A stretch of 22,761 nt of DNA from an uncultured Bacteroidales bacterium. GTDB taxonomy: Bacteria > Bacteroidota > Bacteroidia > Bacteroidales > Paludibacteraceae. The notes under the pieces were generated by a model. That model saw only the letters and a program-made list of their open reading frames with translations. It was not told the DNA's origin and did not search any database. Numbering within the stretch: the stretch's first letter is position 1; the number at the start of each line of letters is the position of its first letter. The position numbers were made by a program, and so were the translations under genes. The stretch spans positions 1-22,761 of the forward strand of contig CALCGR010000045.1 in NCBI GenBank assembly GCA_937901025.1, in the 5' to 3' direction. This document shows, piece after piece, positions 1-7,146 of this stretch.

Positions 1-838
1 ACACGAACGGTTCGTAGGCATAGCGGAACGCTTGCGTGAACATCATCATCACCATTGCCACCTTAAAGCAGGCACCATAGATACCTAACTGCGCCTGCGC
101 ATCGGGCCCCGTATAGAGGAAGGGGAAGAGGATGCGGTCGAGGGTCTGGTTCATTATTCCCGCAATACCAAGGATGAGCAAGGGCAACGAATAGCGCAGT
201 ATATCTTTCAACGTGGACCAATTATACGAACCGCCCTTGGGTAAGGTGAAGGGTATCAAAATGCAGGTCTCTATAGAAGTTGCTAAGATATTGCTGATAA
301 ATACATAGACTACATCTTGTTTTTGCAGTCCAACAAAGAAGAATATATTTAATGTAATGTTGAGTGCAATAAATAAGAACTTGAGACTCGCAAAAACAAT
401 GGGTCGTTTTTGGAACCTCAAGAAGGCAAACGGAATACTGGAAAAAGCATCCATCGCCACTACCACCGCCATCATGGCGATAAAATTAGAATGGTCGGGA
501 TAACCTAAGCCGTTTGCTATAGGTTGCTGAAAGATCAAGCATAGAACGGCAAAAATAACACTGGTTGTAAGTACCGTGAAAAAGGTTGTCTTATATACCG
601 TTAAAGCATTGTATCCATTTTTATTGGCGAAGCGGAAGAAACCTGTCTCTGTACCATAGGTAAGGATAACAAGTAGTAATGCCGTCCAAGCATAGAGGTT
701 GGTAACAATACCATAATCGGCAGTGTTCTCCAATTTGTATGTGTAAAACGGCACGAGTAGGAAGTTCAAGAACTTTCCTACAATCGAACTGATTCCGTAT
801 ATGGCCGTGTCCTTGGCCAAGGCTTTCATACTATTCAT
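1..838 (-). CDS. Oligosaccharide/lipid flippase (Wzx/MATE-like), 3' part cut by window edge
   Basis: An open frame starts at ATG 838 (MNSMKALAKD...) and runs off the left edge, leaving about 279 N-terminal residues. They begin with a short amphipathic stretch, KALAKDTAIYG, followed by alternating hydrophobic helices and charged loops. This is typical of the polysaccharide-biosynthesis flippases that move undecaprenyl-linked oligosaccharide across the inner membrane. Family members usually have 12-14 helices and 430-500 residues, so roughly half is visible. The start overlaps the rsmI stop by 8 bp (ATGAATAG), so it is probably translated by coupling as the last visible gene of the minus-strand run. 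An alternative start is Met4 at 829. The substrate cannot be read from sequence. The family call is fairly sure; the role (O-antigen, capsule or other glycan) is inference. Confidence 0.85.
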   Translation of the reverse strand, partial: MNSMKALAKDTAIYGISSIVGKFLNFLLVPFYTYKLENTADYGIVTNLYAWTALLLVILTYGTETGFFRFANKNGYNALTVYKTTFFTVLTTSVIFAVLCLIFQQPIANGLGYPDHSNFIAMMAVVVAMDAFSSIPFAFLRFQKRPIVFASLKFLFIALNITLNIFFFVGLQKQDVVYVFISNILATSIETCILIPFTLPKGGSYNWSTLKDILRYSLPLLILGIAGIMNQTLDRILFPFLYTGPDAQAQLGIYGACFKVAMVMMMFTQAFRYAYEPFV

Positions 839-1499
839 TGTTTCCTTCAACTATAAGAACAATTTCCCCCTTTGGCGGAGTTGTGGAAAAATGTTCCACC
901 AACTCAACGAGCGTCCCCCTTTGGGTGTCTTCGTGTACTTTGCTTATCTCACGACTCACACTCGCCTTGCGGTCGGGTCCTAAATACTGCGCGAGTTCGG
1001 TTAATGTCTTGACAAGGCGGAAGGGCGATTCGTAAATCACCATCGTGTGCGTCTGTTCTGCCAAGGCTTTGTAGCGCGTTTGCCGCCCTTTCTTTTGCGG
1101 CAGGAAACCCTCGAAATAAAACCTGTCGCAGGGTAGGCCCGAATCGATGAGTGCCGGCACAAAAGCCGTGGCTCCCGGCAGGCATTGTACCTCTACGCCG
1201 CGCTCCACGCAGGCGCGCACAAGCATGAACCCGGGATCGGAGATGCCCGGCGTACCTGCATCGGAGATGAGGGCTACATTCTTACCGGCCGCTATCTCGT
1301 CCGCTACACGATCACTTGTCTCGTGTTCGTTGAACTTATGGTGCGAACGCAAGGGCGTATGGATATCGTAGTGGTGCAGGAGCACGGACGACGTGCGTGT
1401 GTCCTCCGCCAGGATGAGGTCCACTTCTTTGAGTATGCGCAAGGCGCGCAAGGTTATGTCCTCCAGATTACCGACCGGAGTAGGAACGATGTATAGCAT
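831..1499 (-). CDS. rsmI: 16S rRNA (cytidine-1402-2'-O)-methyltransferase RsmI
   Basis: RsmI methylates the 2'-OH of C1402 in the 16S rRNA decoding centre, using SAM. The protein begins MLYIVPTPVGNLEDITLRAL, the family's N-terminal signature, continues with AEDTRTS and the glycine-rich SDAGTPGISDPG segment of the tetrapyrrole-methylase fold, and ends with VSREISKVHEDTQRGTL. The open frame extends 14 codons upstream to 1541, but homology starts at the Met at 1499. That gives 222 residues, normal for the family. The start lies 32 bp inside the preceding coiled-coil gene and the stop overlaps the flippase start, so it is embedded in the operon. Nothing looks damaged. Confidence 0.95.
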   Translation of the reverse strand: MLYIVPTPVGNLEDITLRALRILKEVDLILAEDTRTSSVLLHHYDIHTPLRSHHKFNEHETSDRVADEIAAGKNVALISDAGTPGISDPGFMLVRACVERGVEVQCLPGATAFVPALIDSGLPCDRFYFEGFLPQKKGRQTRYKALAEQTHTMVIYESPFRLVKTLTELAQYLGPDRKASVSREISKVHEDTQRGTLVELVEHFSTTPPKGEIVLIVEGNNE

Positions 1500-1932
1500 T
1501 AATAAACAATTCGTAAGTTGGGGATTTCTTATCCCATTCAAAGTGTTGGTCTATATAATCGAGTGCCTCTTGTTCCGTTTGACACCCGTTGATCTCGTCT
1601 AACGCCCGCTGCATCTTCTCCCCGTTCTGACCAAAGAGTTCCCGCTGGAACAGGAACCGGTCCCCCAACGATATCATCTGACGTATATCCACCTGCTTTG
1701 CAGATGTTTCCGGTGTTTCCGGTTTTGCCGGTTCTTCCGGTTCCAACGCTAATTCCGGTTCTTCCGGAACTTCCGGTATTTCCGGTTGTTCCGGAATTTC
1801 CGGGACTTCCGGCGTCTCCGCTTCTATTTCTGCGATGCGCTCTTCGAGCGAGGCTACTTTTGCCTCCAGCGCCGTTATCTTGGCTTCGAGTGCCTCGGTG
1901 TATTGCCCGAGGGCTTGGATAAGTTCATTCAT
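1468..1932 (-). CDS. Coiled-coil protein with Pro-Glu repeat linker and conserved C-terminal domain, function unknown
   Basis: This 154-residue protein has three visible parts. Residues 1-40 form a heptad-like coiled coil (ALEAKITALEAKVASLEERI). Residues about 41-77 are a low-complexity linker of PEx tripeptides encoded by a 9-bp DNA repeat. The C-terminal 70 residues, starting near ISLGDRFLFQRELFG, resemble a small helical domain I know from uncharacterised Bacteroidales proteins encoded in similar positions. No enzyme motif, signal peptide or membrane helix is visible. The start ATG overlaps the transporter stop by one base (TAATG), and the 3' end overlaps rsmI by 32 bp. A scaffolding or oligomeric role is only inference from the coiled coil and flexible linker. 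Confidence 0.8.
   Translation of the reverse strand: MNELIQALGQYTEALEAKITALEAKVASLEERIAEIEAETPEVPEIPEQPEIPEVPEEPELALEPEEPAKPETPETSAKQVDIRQMISLGDRFLFQRELFGQNGEKMQRALDEINGCQTEQEALDYIDQHFEWDKKSPTYELFINAIHRSYSGR
1707..1814. repeat. Nonamer tandem array, about 12 units of TTCCGG-type 9-mers
   Basis: On the plus strand, 9-bp units such as TTTCCGGTT, CTTCCGGTA and GTTCCGGAA follow each other in constant phase, with one strongly diverged unit at 1743-1751. Because the unit is a multiple of three, each copy encodes the tripeptide PEx on the minus strand and copy-number change would keep the frame. A shorter array of related nonamers occurs in argS at 22622-22657. Confidence 0.9.
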
Positions 1933-3473
1933 TATTTCGTTGCGTCTTCAAGTTTTTTCATCATCGAGAACATAAAGATGGCTGCTACCAGGCATACGCC
2001 TACGAATACAGCCCATACACTCCATAAGGGTAGATTACCCCAGAGCATACCTCCTACGGAAACCAAGAAGTTTCCTACGGCGGTAGCCACAAACCATAAA
2101 CCCATCATCATTCCCTTGTATTGCGGTGGTGCCACCTTACTAACGAAGGAGATACCCATCGGGCTGAGCAGTAACTCACCAAACGTGAGGATGAGGTAAA
2201 CGATAATCAGTACATTTGCGTTGGCAAATGTGGCATCACCCGTCACGCGAGCTACCTCTTGTGCATCCGGCGAGAGTAAACCGATGGAGCAAGCGGCCAT
2301 CACCAGATAGGCTACCGCTGCCACTAACATTCCGTATGCAATCTTACGGGGAGCCGAAGGCTCTTTGCCGCGGCGGCTCAGTGCTCCGAAGATAGCCAGA
2401 CTCACGGGGGTCAAAGCCACTACATAGAACGGGTTAAACTGTTGGAAGATAGGCGCGGCTAAGGTGATACCTTCTGCCGGGATGCCATAGTATTTATATA
2501 CCAGCACCCCCGCTGCCGAAGCAATCACGGCGGCCGCTATCGTTCTTCCCTTCCAGTTTTCACTCTGGAACAGCGAGAACAATCCGTACACGATGAGTAC
2601 AATCATCACTAAGTTGATGATATCGAAAGCCATTGTTTGAATACCCGTACAAACGGGGTTCACAAACTCGTTGGCGAAATACGTCAGTGTCAAGCCGTTT
2701 TGGTGGAAAGCCATCCAAAAGAAGATCACCACGGCGAAGACAAGGCAGAGGGCTATGATACGTTTTTTCGTTTGCTCCGGCGTCAGTTGTTCTACTTTCT
2801 GCCCGGCAGCGGCTTGCTGTTTAGCTGTGTTCTCTACGTGCTTAAACCACGGGCGGCAAGCGTAGTAAATGGCGATACTGAGTACCAACGATGCACAAGC
2901 CACCATGAAAGCGAAGTGGTAACTGTCGTTTACGCTATATCCTAAATTGTCTTGTGCCCAAGCCATGATCTTCACGGCAGCGGTCGGAGCAAACATTGCA
3001 CCGATATTAATGGCCATATAAAACAGCGAGAAAGCCGAGTCACGACGGTCCGCATATTGGGGATCATCGAACAGGTTACCTACCATCACTTGCAGGTTGC
3101 CTTTGAATAAACCCGTACCAAAACTGATGAGCAGCAGGGCTGCGAACATCGCCACCATCGGCATCGCCACGCTCCCGTTATCAACGCCTCCCAAGGGTAT
3201 AGCCAGTAGGATATACCCGAGGAACATAATCAAGATACCAATCGTTACGCATTTGCCATAACCAATCTTATCGGCTAGGATACCGCCTACCAACGGCAGG
3301 AAATAGACTAACCCCAAGAACGTGGAGTAGATATATCCGGCGGCTGCGGGAGCCAATCCGAAATTAGCGCGCAAGAAAAGCGCAAATACGGCTAACATCG
3401 TGTAGTAGCCGAATCGCTCGCCCGTGTTGGCGAGGGCCAGGGCATATAACCCTTTCGGTTGATTTCTAAACAT
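1932..3473 (-). CDS. POT-family proton-coupled peptide transporter (peptide MFS transporter)
   Basis: This 513-residue inner-membrane protein should import di- and tripeptides with protons. The N-terminus holds the POT signature ANTGERFGYY (the ExxERFxYY proton/peptide-coupling motif) on helix 1. About 14 hydrophobic segments follow, with the second family signature GTGLFKGNLQVMVGNLF near residue 120. The long helix-rich C-terminal half fits the prokaryotic 14-helix POT type. It lies 32 bp downstream of ilvE, across an AT-rich gap, and its TAA overlaps the next ATG. Peptide uptake fits the DPP III encoded elsewhere in the window and the Bacteroidales habit of using peptides. The family is clear; substrate range is not. 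Confidence 0.93.
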   Translation of the reverse strand: MFRNQPKGLYALALANTGERFGYYTMLAVFALFLRANFGLAPAAAGYIYSTFLGLVYFLPLVGGILADKIGYGKCVTIGILIMFLGYILLAIPLGGVDNGSVAMPMVAMFAALLLISFGTGLFKGNLQVMVGNLFDDPQYADRRDSAFSLFYMAINIGAMFAPTAAVKIMAWAQDNLGYSVNDSYHFAFMVACASLVLSIAIYYACRPWFKHVENTAKQQAAAGQKVEQLTPEQTKKRIIALCLVFAVVIFFWMAFHQNGLTLTYFANEFVNPVCTGIQTMAFDIINLVMIVLIVYGLFSLFQSENWKGRTIAAAVIASAAGVLVYKYYGIPAEGITLAAPIFQQFNPFYVVALTPVSLAIFGALSRRGKEPSAPRKIAYGMLVAAVAYLVMAACSIGLLSPDAQEVARVTGDATFANANVLIIVYLILTFGELLLSPMGISFVSKVAPPQYKGMMMGLWFVATAVGNFLVSVGGMLWGNLPLWSVWAVFVGVCLVAAIFMFSMMKKLEDATK

Positions 3474-3493
3474 AATTTTATATAATTTTAATT

Positions 3494-3521
3494 AATCCTC
3501 AATCCTCAATCCTCAATCCTC
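3494..3521. repeat. Perfect heptamer array (AATCCTC)x4 at ilvE 3' end
   Basis: Four identical 7-bp units on the plus strand read GAGGATT on the ilvE coding strand. The array supplies the last ilvE codons (RIED) and its TGA stop, then continues into the gap before the peptide transporter. Because 7 is not a multiple of 3, such an array presents TGA in all three frames within 21 bases. The dapB 3' end carries the same unit with one base changed (AATCTTC). Confidence 0.95.
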
Positions 3522-4546
3522 GTGCACCAATGGTGCACATCCTCTTTCCTTCCGTATTGTATATCTTGCAATGCCTGATACAGTGCCGTCAACTTCGGTC
3601 CCGGAGTGCCATCGCCAAAGGTATAGATTTTCCCGTTTTCGGGGTCTATCACCTTGCCGATAGGACTAATCACACACGCGGTTCCGCAACAACCGGCTTC
3701 CTCAAATTCGCTGAGTTCTGTCACGGGTATTTCGCGACGGATAACATTGTAACCTTGTTCGCGGGCGAGGGTCATCAGACTGTCGTTTGTGATACTCGGC
3801 AGGATCGAAGGGCTCTTAGGGGTGATATATTCGTTGCCTCGTATCCCGATAAAATTCGAGGCACTGCATTCGTCAATGAGTGTGTGCGTCTTAGCGTCCG
3901 TAAACATACAATCGTACCCTTGCAGGTGCGCTGCCTCTGTGGCGCGGAAGGAGGAAGCATAATTTCCTCCTACCTTGAATTGACCCGTTCCTAAGGGAGC
4001 GGCACGATCAACGTGGTGATTGATAATAAACGTGGTGCAATGGAACTCCCCCGGATAGTAAGGACCGATAGGGGAGGGAATAACCACAAACTCAAAATCC
4101 ACTCCCGGACCTACTCCTAATCGCGGGGTAGAACCAATCAATAGCGGACGGAAATACAAGGTTGCACCGGTCTCATAGGGCGGTACAAAATCGATATTCT
4201 TTTCTAAGGCCAATCGTATCGCTTTGCAGAATAACTCTGTCGGAACGGGGGCCATATATAAGCCCACCGCACTGCGTTGCATCCGTTCGGCATTAGCTTC
4301 CATGCGGAAGATGCGAATCCGTCCATCCACTCCGCGGAAGGCTTTCAATCCTTCGAAGGCTTCTTGCCCGTATTGTAAGGCGGTGGCACTGACGTGTAGA
4401 TGAAGGTATTTATCTGTCGTCGCAATGGGTTCAGACCATTGACCAATCAACTGCCCATTTTCGTCGCGATGACCATGAAAAGTGGAACGAACGATATAGT
4501 CCGTTTCGGTGTAATGAAATCCTAAACTGCTCCAATCAATATTCAT
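3506..4546 (-). CDS. ilvE: Branched-chain amino acid aminotransferase
   Basis: This fold-type IV PLP enzyme reversibly transaminates leucine, isoleucine and valine with 2-oxoglutarate. At 346 residues it has normal length. Visible motifs are QYGQEAFEGLKAFR (substrate/PLP loop), FRPLLIGS, the PLP-lysine region FKVGGNYASS with the Schiff-base lysine at about residue 191, and DECSASNFIGI. The start ATG overlaps the WbqC-like stop as ATGA, indicating coupled translation. The last ten or so residues (VHHWCTRIED) are unusual: they are encoded by a GTGCAC palindrome (3522-3538) plus a heptamer array rather than by the family's usual short ending. The catalytic core is intact, so the enzyme should work. 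Confidence 0.95.
   Translation of the reverse strand: MNIDWSSLGFHYTETDYIVRSTFHGHRDENGQLIGQWSEPIATTDKYLHLHVSATALQYGQEAFEGLKAFRGVDGRIRIFRMEANAERMQRSAVGLYMAPVPTELFCKAIRLALEKNIDFVPPYETGATLYFRPLLIGSTPRLGVGPGVDFEFVVIPSPIGPYYPGEFHCTTFIINHHVDRAAPLGTGQFKVGGNYASSFRATEAAHLQGYDCMFTDAKTHTLIDECSASNFIGIRGNEYITPKSPSILPSITNDSLMTLAREQGYNVIRREIPVTELSEFEEAGCCGTACVISPIGKVIDPENGKIYTFGDGTPGPKLTALYQALQDIQYGRKEDVHHWCTRIED
3522..3538. repeat. Perfect 8+1+8 palindrome inside the ilvE 3' end
   Basis: GTGCACCA, a central A, then TGGTGCAC. It abuts the AATCCTC array and lies in the last codons of ilvE. The GTGCAC core also appears in the TGCACGR arrays in dapB and aroA. It has no T-run after it, so it does not look like a terminator. 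Confidence 0.8.
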
Positions 4547-4953
4547 AATCTTTTAGTTGCCTCCGGCCCTTCATTAAAGAGCAAATCCAGCGCGTGCGGA
4601 TGGCAAATGGGTGTAAAATCCTCGTTGTATCCCTCGGGTCGCTCGTTATGAAACAGGCGATATAGGATATAAGCCGTTTCGTTATTGAGATCTACCAAAA
4701 AAGTAGGTTGTTTCTCGTACAGGGCATGTATATAATCGGCATAGTAATCAAAGTACGGCGTCTTCCCATAAGCGGAGAAGAGGGCACTCCAATGTTGCCG
4801 TTGCCAACTGTGCATATAACAGATGCGGATATCCTCTACCGGTTGCTGCTTGCGCGAGTCGTAAACAGGTACACTCAACTGCTGTACGCCGTTCGGTGTG
4901 GTTATCTCGCACCTATTTCTCTCTCCTCCCCAATACGTCGTCGGTAGTATCAT
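4543..4953 (-). CDS. WbqC-like family protein, short form
   Basis: From the ATG at 4953, which overlaps the lepB stop as ATGA, the protein has 136 residues. An open frame extends 10 codons further upstream, but coupling favours this start. It shows the WbqC-family block RNRCEI...LSVPV, then DIRICYMHSWQRQHWSALFSAYGKTPYFDYY, and the C-terminal DLLFNEGPE. WbqC-like proteins are often encoded near surface-glycan genes, but their biochemical role is poorly known. Here the usual N-terminal segment between the first strand and RNRC is collapsed to a few residues, and the region before DLLF is short. The protein is therefore well under the roughly 200 residues I expect. It sits after lepB as in other Bacteroidales. 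Confidence 0.8.
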   Translation of the reverse strand: MILPTTYWGGERNRCEITTPNGVQQLSVPVYDSRKQQPVEDIRICYMHSWQRQHWSALFSAYGKTPYFDYYADYIHALYEKQPTFLVDLNNETAYILYRLFHNERPEGYNEDFTPICHPHALDLLFNEGPEATKRL

Positions 4954-6308
4954 CGCATTGCTTTTTTCCCGATCCGTTTCCACCGCATGTGTCCTTGGAA
5001 CCAGGGGTTATCCTTCTCTATACTCAACCACACGAACACCGGTCGTCCTACGATATGGTCCTCCGGCACAAAACCCCAATAGCGGCTGTCGGCGGAGTTA
5101 TGGCGGTTATCGCCCATCATCCAGTAGTAGTCCATCTTGAACGTATAGGGCTGACCGATGGCTATGGGTTGATGTTCGTATGCGTCTGCTACCCGTTTGT
5201 ATATCCAGTAGTTGTCTTCGGTAATCATCACCGTCTCTCCCTTGCGCGGCAAGTAAACGGGTCCGTAGTTGTCTCGGTTCCATTCATTATGCCCCAACGG
5301 ATAGACCTCCCCGCCTGCCTGAGCGGGTTCAATCTCGATGGAAATCACGTGCGGGTGCTTACTGAGTTGTTCCTTCATAGCCTTCGTCATAGGGAAGATA
5401 TAGACGCCCGGTTGCGGATAATGACGGTCGTCTTTGTTTACTCCTAACTTCTCCAAGTACTTTGTCGTGAGGATAAAACCATCGGTGCGAACGATATAAT
5501 TGAATTGTACACCTTCGGCTTGTTGCTCCGCCACCCCGTTGATGTAAATCACGTTATCGATGATCTGCAAACTATCCCCCGGGGTACCTACGCAACGCTT
5601 GACGTAGTTCTCTCTGCGATCGACCGGACGGGTCACTATCTCGCCGAAAATATCCTTGCGTTGGTGTACCACCTGCTTGCCGTAGTAATGACAGAGGGTG
5701 TAGTAATCGGGGTTCTGCATCTTCTCGCATACGGTATCGCCCGTAGGAAAGTTAAACACTACGATATCCCCTTTCTTCGGCTCCGTCCAACCGGCGAGGC
5801 GTTTATAATCCCATTGCGGGTGCTCAATAAACGACTTCCCGCCGCCTAATACCGCCGGCATCGTGTGTTGGACGAGCGGCATGGATAGCGGTGTGTTCGG
5901 TACACGCGCCCCGTAGGCCATCTTACTGACGAATAGGAAATCTCCTACCCGTAAGGTCTTTTCGAGCGATGAGGAGGGTATCTGGTAGTTTTGGAAGATA
6001 TATACGTTGATGAAATACACCGCTACAAGGGCAAACACGATGGCATCCACCCAGGAACAAATCTTGTATAGTACCGGTCGGGCCTTCGGGTTTGGTTCCT
6101 CGTCCTTGTCGGCGGGTTTGTACTGACGCCACCAACTCCAGTTAATCACTTTCGTTGTAAACGCATCGATGACTACGGGTAAGAGTGCCAGCCAACCGAG
6201 CGAAGCCCAATCGCCCCAAGCTACCCATATGACGAAGATGACATACAGTGTCCCCCAACACCCGGCCTTAATCCAGTCTTTTTTTGTTATATCTTTTATT
6301 GGTTTCAT
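4950..6308 (-). CDS. lepB: Signal peptidase I
   Basis: This membrane serine protease cleaves signal peptides from exported proteins. I place the start at ATG 6308 (MKPIKDITKK), 5 bp after the dapB stop; an in-frame TTG at 6317 is less likely. The protein has 452 residues, the long Bacteroidales type. Hydrophobic helices lie near residues 17-31, 36-50 and 85-104. The catalytic serine is in QIPSSSLEKT (Ser114), the catalytic lysine in ENYVKRCVGTPGD (Lys237), and the late signature MGDNRHNSADSRYWGFVP is near residue 398. The large insert between the two catalytic motifs is normal for this group. Other Bacteroidales often carry two lepB copies here; only one is present. Confidence 0.96.
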   Translation of the reverse strand: MKPIKDITKKDWIKAGCWGTLYVIFVIWVAWGDWASLGWLALLPVVIDAFTTKVINWSWWRQYKPADKDEEPNPKARPVLYKICSWVDAIVFALVAVYFINVYIFQNYQIPSSSLEKTLRVGDFLFVSKMAYGARVPNTPLSMPLVQHTMPAVLGGGKSFIEHPQWDYKRLAGWTEPKKGDIVVFNFPTGDTVCEKMQNPDYYTLCHYYGKQVVHQRKDIFGEIVTRPVDRRENYVKRCVGTPGDSLQIIDNVIYINGVAEQQAEGVQFNYIVRTDGFILTTKYLEKLGVNKDDRHYPQPGVYIFPMTKAMKEQLSKHPHVISIEIEPAQAGGEVYPLGHNEWNRDNYGPVYLPRKGETVMITEDNYWIYKRVADAYEHQPIAIGQPYTFKMDYYWMMGDNRHNSADSRYWGFVPEDHIVGRPVFVWLSIEKDNPWFQGHMRWKRIGKKAMR

Positions 6309-6325
6309 AATCTTCAATCTTCAAT
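6309..6325. repeat. Heptamer repeat (AATCTTC)x2 plus AAT at the dapB-lepB junction
   Basis: Two perfect 7-bp units plus three further bases. On the coding strand they read ATTGAAGATTGAAG and encode the final IED and TGA of dapB, then run up to the lepB ATG. They differ by one base per unit from the ilvE 3' array. Confidence 0.85.
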
Positions 6326-7003
6326 AAGTCGCTCTGCAGCTAATATGGCTCCTAACGCGAACCCTCTCCTCGACTTCGCCGAGTGGGTAATCGTTATGGT
6401 ATCCTCCGGACTATCCCATACCACGGTATGTATCCCCGCCACTTCGCCTTCTCGGATACTCTCAATCGGTACATCCCGTCCTATCCCATTGGCTAAGGTC
6501 ACGGCCGTTCCGCTCGGTTTATCGAGTTTATGGATATGGTGCGTCTCCGTGATGGAGGGCGTGTATTGACCGTATTCCGCCAGTAACGTCGCCAGTCGCT
6601 GATTGAGTTCAAAGAACACATTCACGCCCACCGAGAAATTGCTCTTCCAAATGAGCCACACTTTTCCCCGCTCATCCACTACCTTCATCGAACTTCCCTC
6701 ACTTATAAACTTTAAACTTTCAACTTTCAACTGATGAACGTCCCACCCCGTCGTTCCGCTAACGACAGGAACGCCTTGCTCCCAGGCCTTGCGGATATTC
6801 TCCGCGGCGGTAGCGGGGGTGGTAAACTCTATCGCCACATCCGCCGAACGAAAGGCGTCACTATCCATCACCGTGCACTCAGCATCGTGCACCGTGCACT
6901 GTACGAGGGGATCCACGATGCACACCACTTCGTGCCCGCGTTCTTTGGCAATCTGATGGAGCAACTGCCCCATCTTGCCGTATCCTATCAATGCAATTTT
7001 CAT
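6314..7003 (-). CDS. dapB: 4-hydroxy-tetrahydrodipicolinate reductase
   Basis: DapB performs the NAD(P)H-dependent reduction step in lysine and meso-diaminopimelate synthesis. The start is the ATG at 7003 (MKIALIGYGKMG, the Rossmann fingerprint). Codons upstream to 7033 are open but lie on or before the promoter -7 box. Other motifs are VAIEFTTP, PVVSGTTGW, the catalytic ETHHIHKLDKPSGTA (His155, Lys159) and the C-terminal SRRGFALGA. The 229-residue protein carries two array-encoded segments: residues about 35-46 (QCTVHDAEC) and about 91-100 (LKVESLKFI). Both fall where homologues have shorter or different loops, away from the catalytic motif. It is the first gene of the minus-strand run, and its stop comes from a third repeat. 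Confidence 0.95.
   Translation of the reverse strand: MKIALIGYGKMGQLLHQIAKERGHEVVCIVDPLVQCTVHDAECTVMDSDAFRSADVAIEFTTPATAAENIRKAWEQGVPVVSGTTGWDVHQLKVESLKFISEGSSMKVVDERGKVWLIWKSNFSVGVNVFFELNQRLATLLAEYGQYTPSITETHHIHKLDKPSGTAVTLANGIGRDVPIESIREGEVAGIHTVVWDSPEDTITITHSAKSRRGFALGAILAAERLIED
6703..6731. repeat. Degenerate heptamer array inside dapB
   Basis: Plus-strand units are TTATAAAC, TTTAAAC, TTTCAAC, TTTCAAC. On the coding strand this is GTTGAAA twice, then GTTTAAA and GTTTATAA, encoding LKVESLKFI. A third copy of GTTGAAA would place TGA in the dapB frame; the G-to-T change there gives TTA instead. Confidence 0.85.
6871..6905. repeat. Heptamer array of TGCACGR type inside dapB
   Basis: Plus-strand units in fixed phase are CCGTGCA, CTCAGCA, TCGTGCA, CCGTGCA and a diverged CTGTACG. 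The coding strand encodes QCTVHDAECTV. A closely matching array in aroA (19218-19259) encodes QCTMHDARC in the same frame. Confidence 0.9.
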
Positions 7004-7021
7004 ATTCGTATCAAAAGTTTT

Positions 7022-7054
7022 GCAAAAGTACAAAAAAAAAATGAATTAAGCAAA
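7022..7054 (-). promoter_or_regulatory. Bacteroidota housekeeping promoter for the dapB run
   Basis: On the minus strand, TTTG (7054-7051), a 20-bp spacer, then TACTTTTG (7030-7023) match the Bacteroidota TTTG-N19-21-TAnnTTTG pattern. The -7 box lies 19 bases before the dapB ATG, which excludes the longer upstream start. Confidence 0.75.
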
Positions 7055-7092
7055 TATTTTTTTCTTTTTTAAGAAAAAATAAAGAAATTGGT

Positions 7093-7122
7093 GACTGCCA
7101 TAGCACTGCCAAATTGGCAGTC
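7093..7122. promoter_or_regulatory. Nested TGCCA/TGGCA dyads upstream of clpB, candidate operator
   Basis: A perfect 8+1+8 palindrome, ACTGCCAA-A-TTGGCAGT, spans 7105-7121. A further copy of GACTGCCA at 7093-7100 pairs with TGGCAGTC at 7115-7122. The overlapping half-sites lie just upstream of a TTGGCA element and about 80-110 bp before clpB, a position suited to a stress-gene regulator. The binding protein is unknown. Confidence 0.55.
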
Positions 7123-7130
7123 ATGCGGGT

Positions 7131-7146
7131 TTGGCATAGTTGTTGA
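7131..7146 (+). promoter_or_regulatory. Possible sigma54-like -24/-12 element upstream of clpB
   Basis: TTGGCATAGTTGTTGA has GG and TTG spaced as in the TGGCAC-N5-TTGC consensus, but the C of the -12 GC is an A. No good TTTG/TAnnTTTG promoter is visible for clpB in this gap. The match is imperfect, and its TTG belongs to the adjoining 7-bp array, so the call is tentative. Confidence 0.35.

Noticed and set aside
1707..1814. Possible CRISPR array or ORF on the plus strand (VFPVLPVLP-rich)
   Set aside because: Units are only 9 bp with no spacers, and the plus-strand frame is the mirror of the PEx linker; the minus-strand gene explains it.
7003..7033. Longer dapB start giving MYFCKTFDTN before MKIALIG
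   Set aside because: The extension overlaps the -7 promoter box and homology starts at MKIALIG.
7057..7080. AT-rich inverted repeat in the dapB-clpB gap as a terminator
   Set aside because: It consists almost only of A and T, lies between divergent genes and has no gene to terminate; homopolymer runs explain it.
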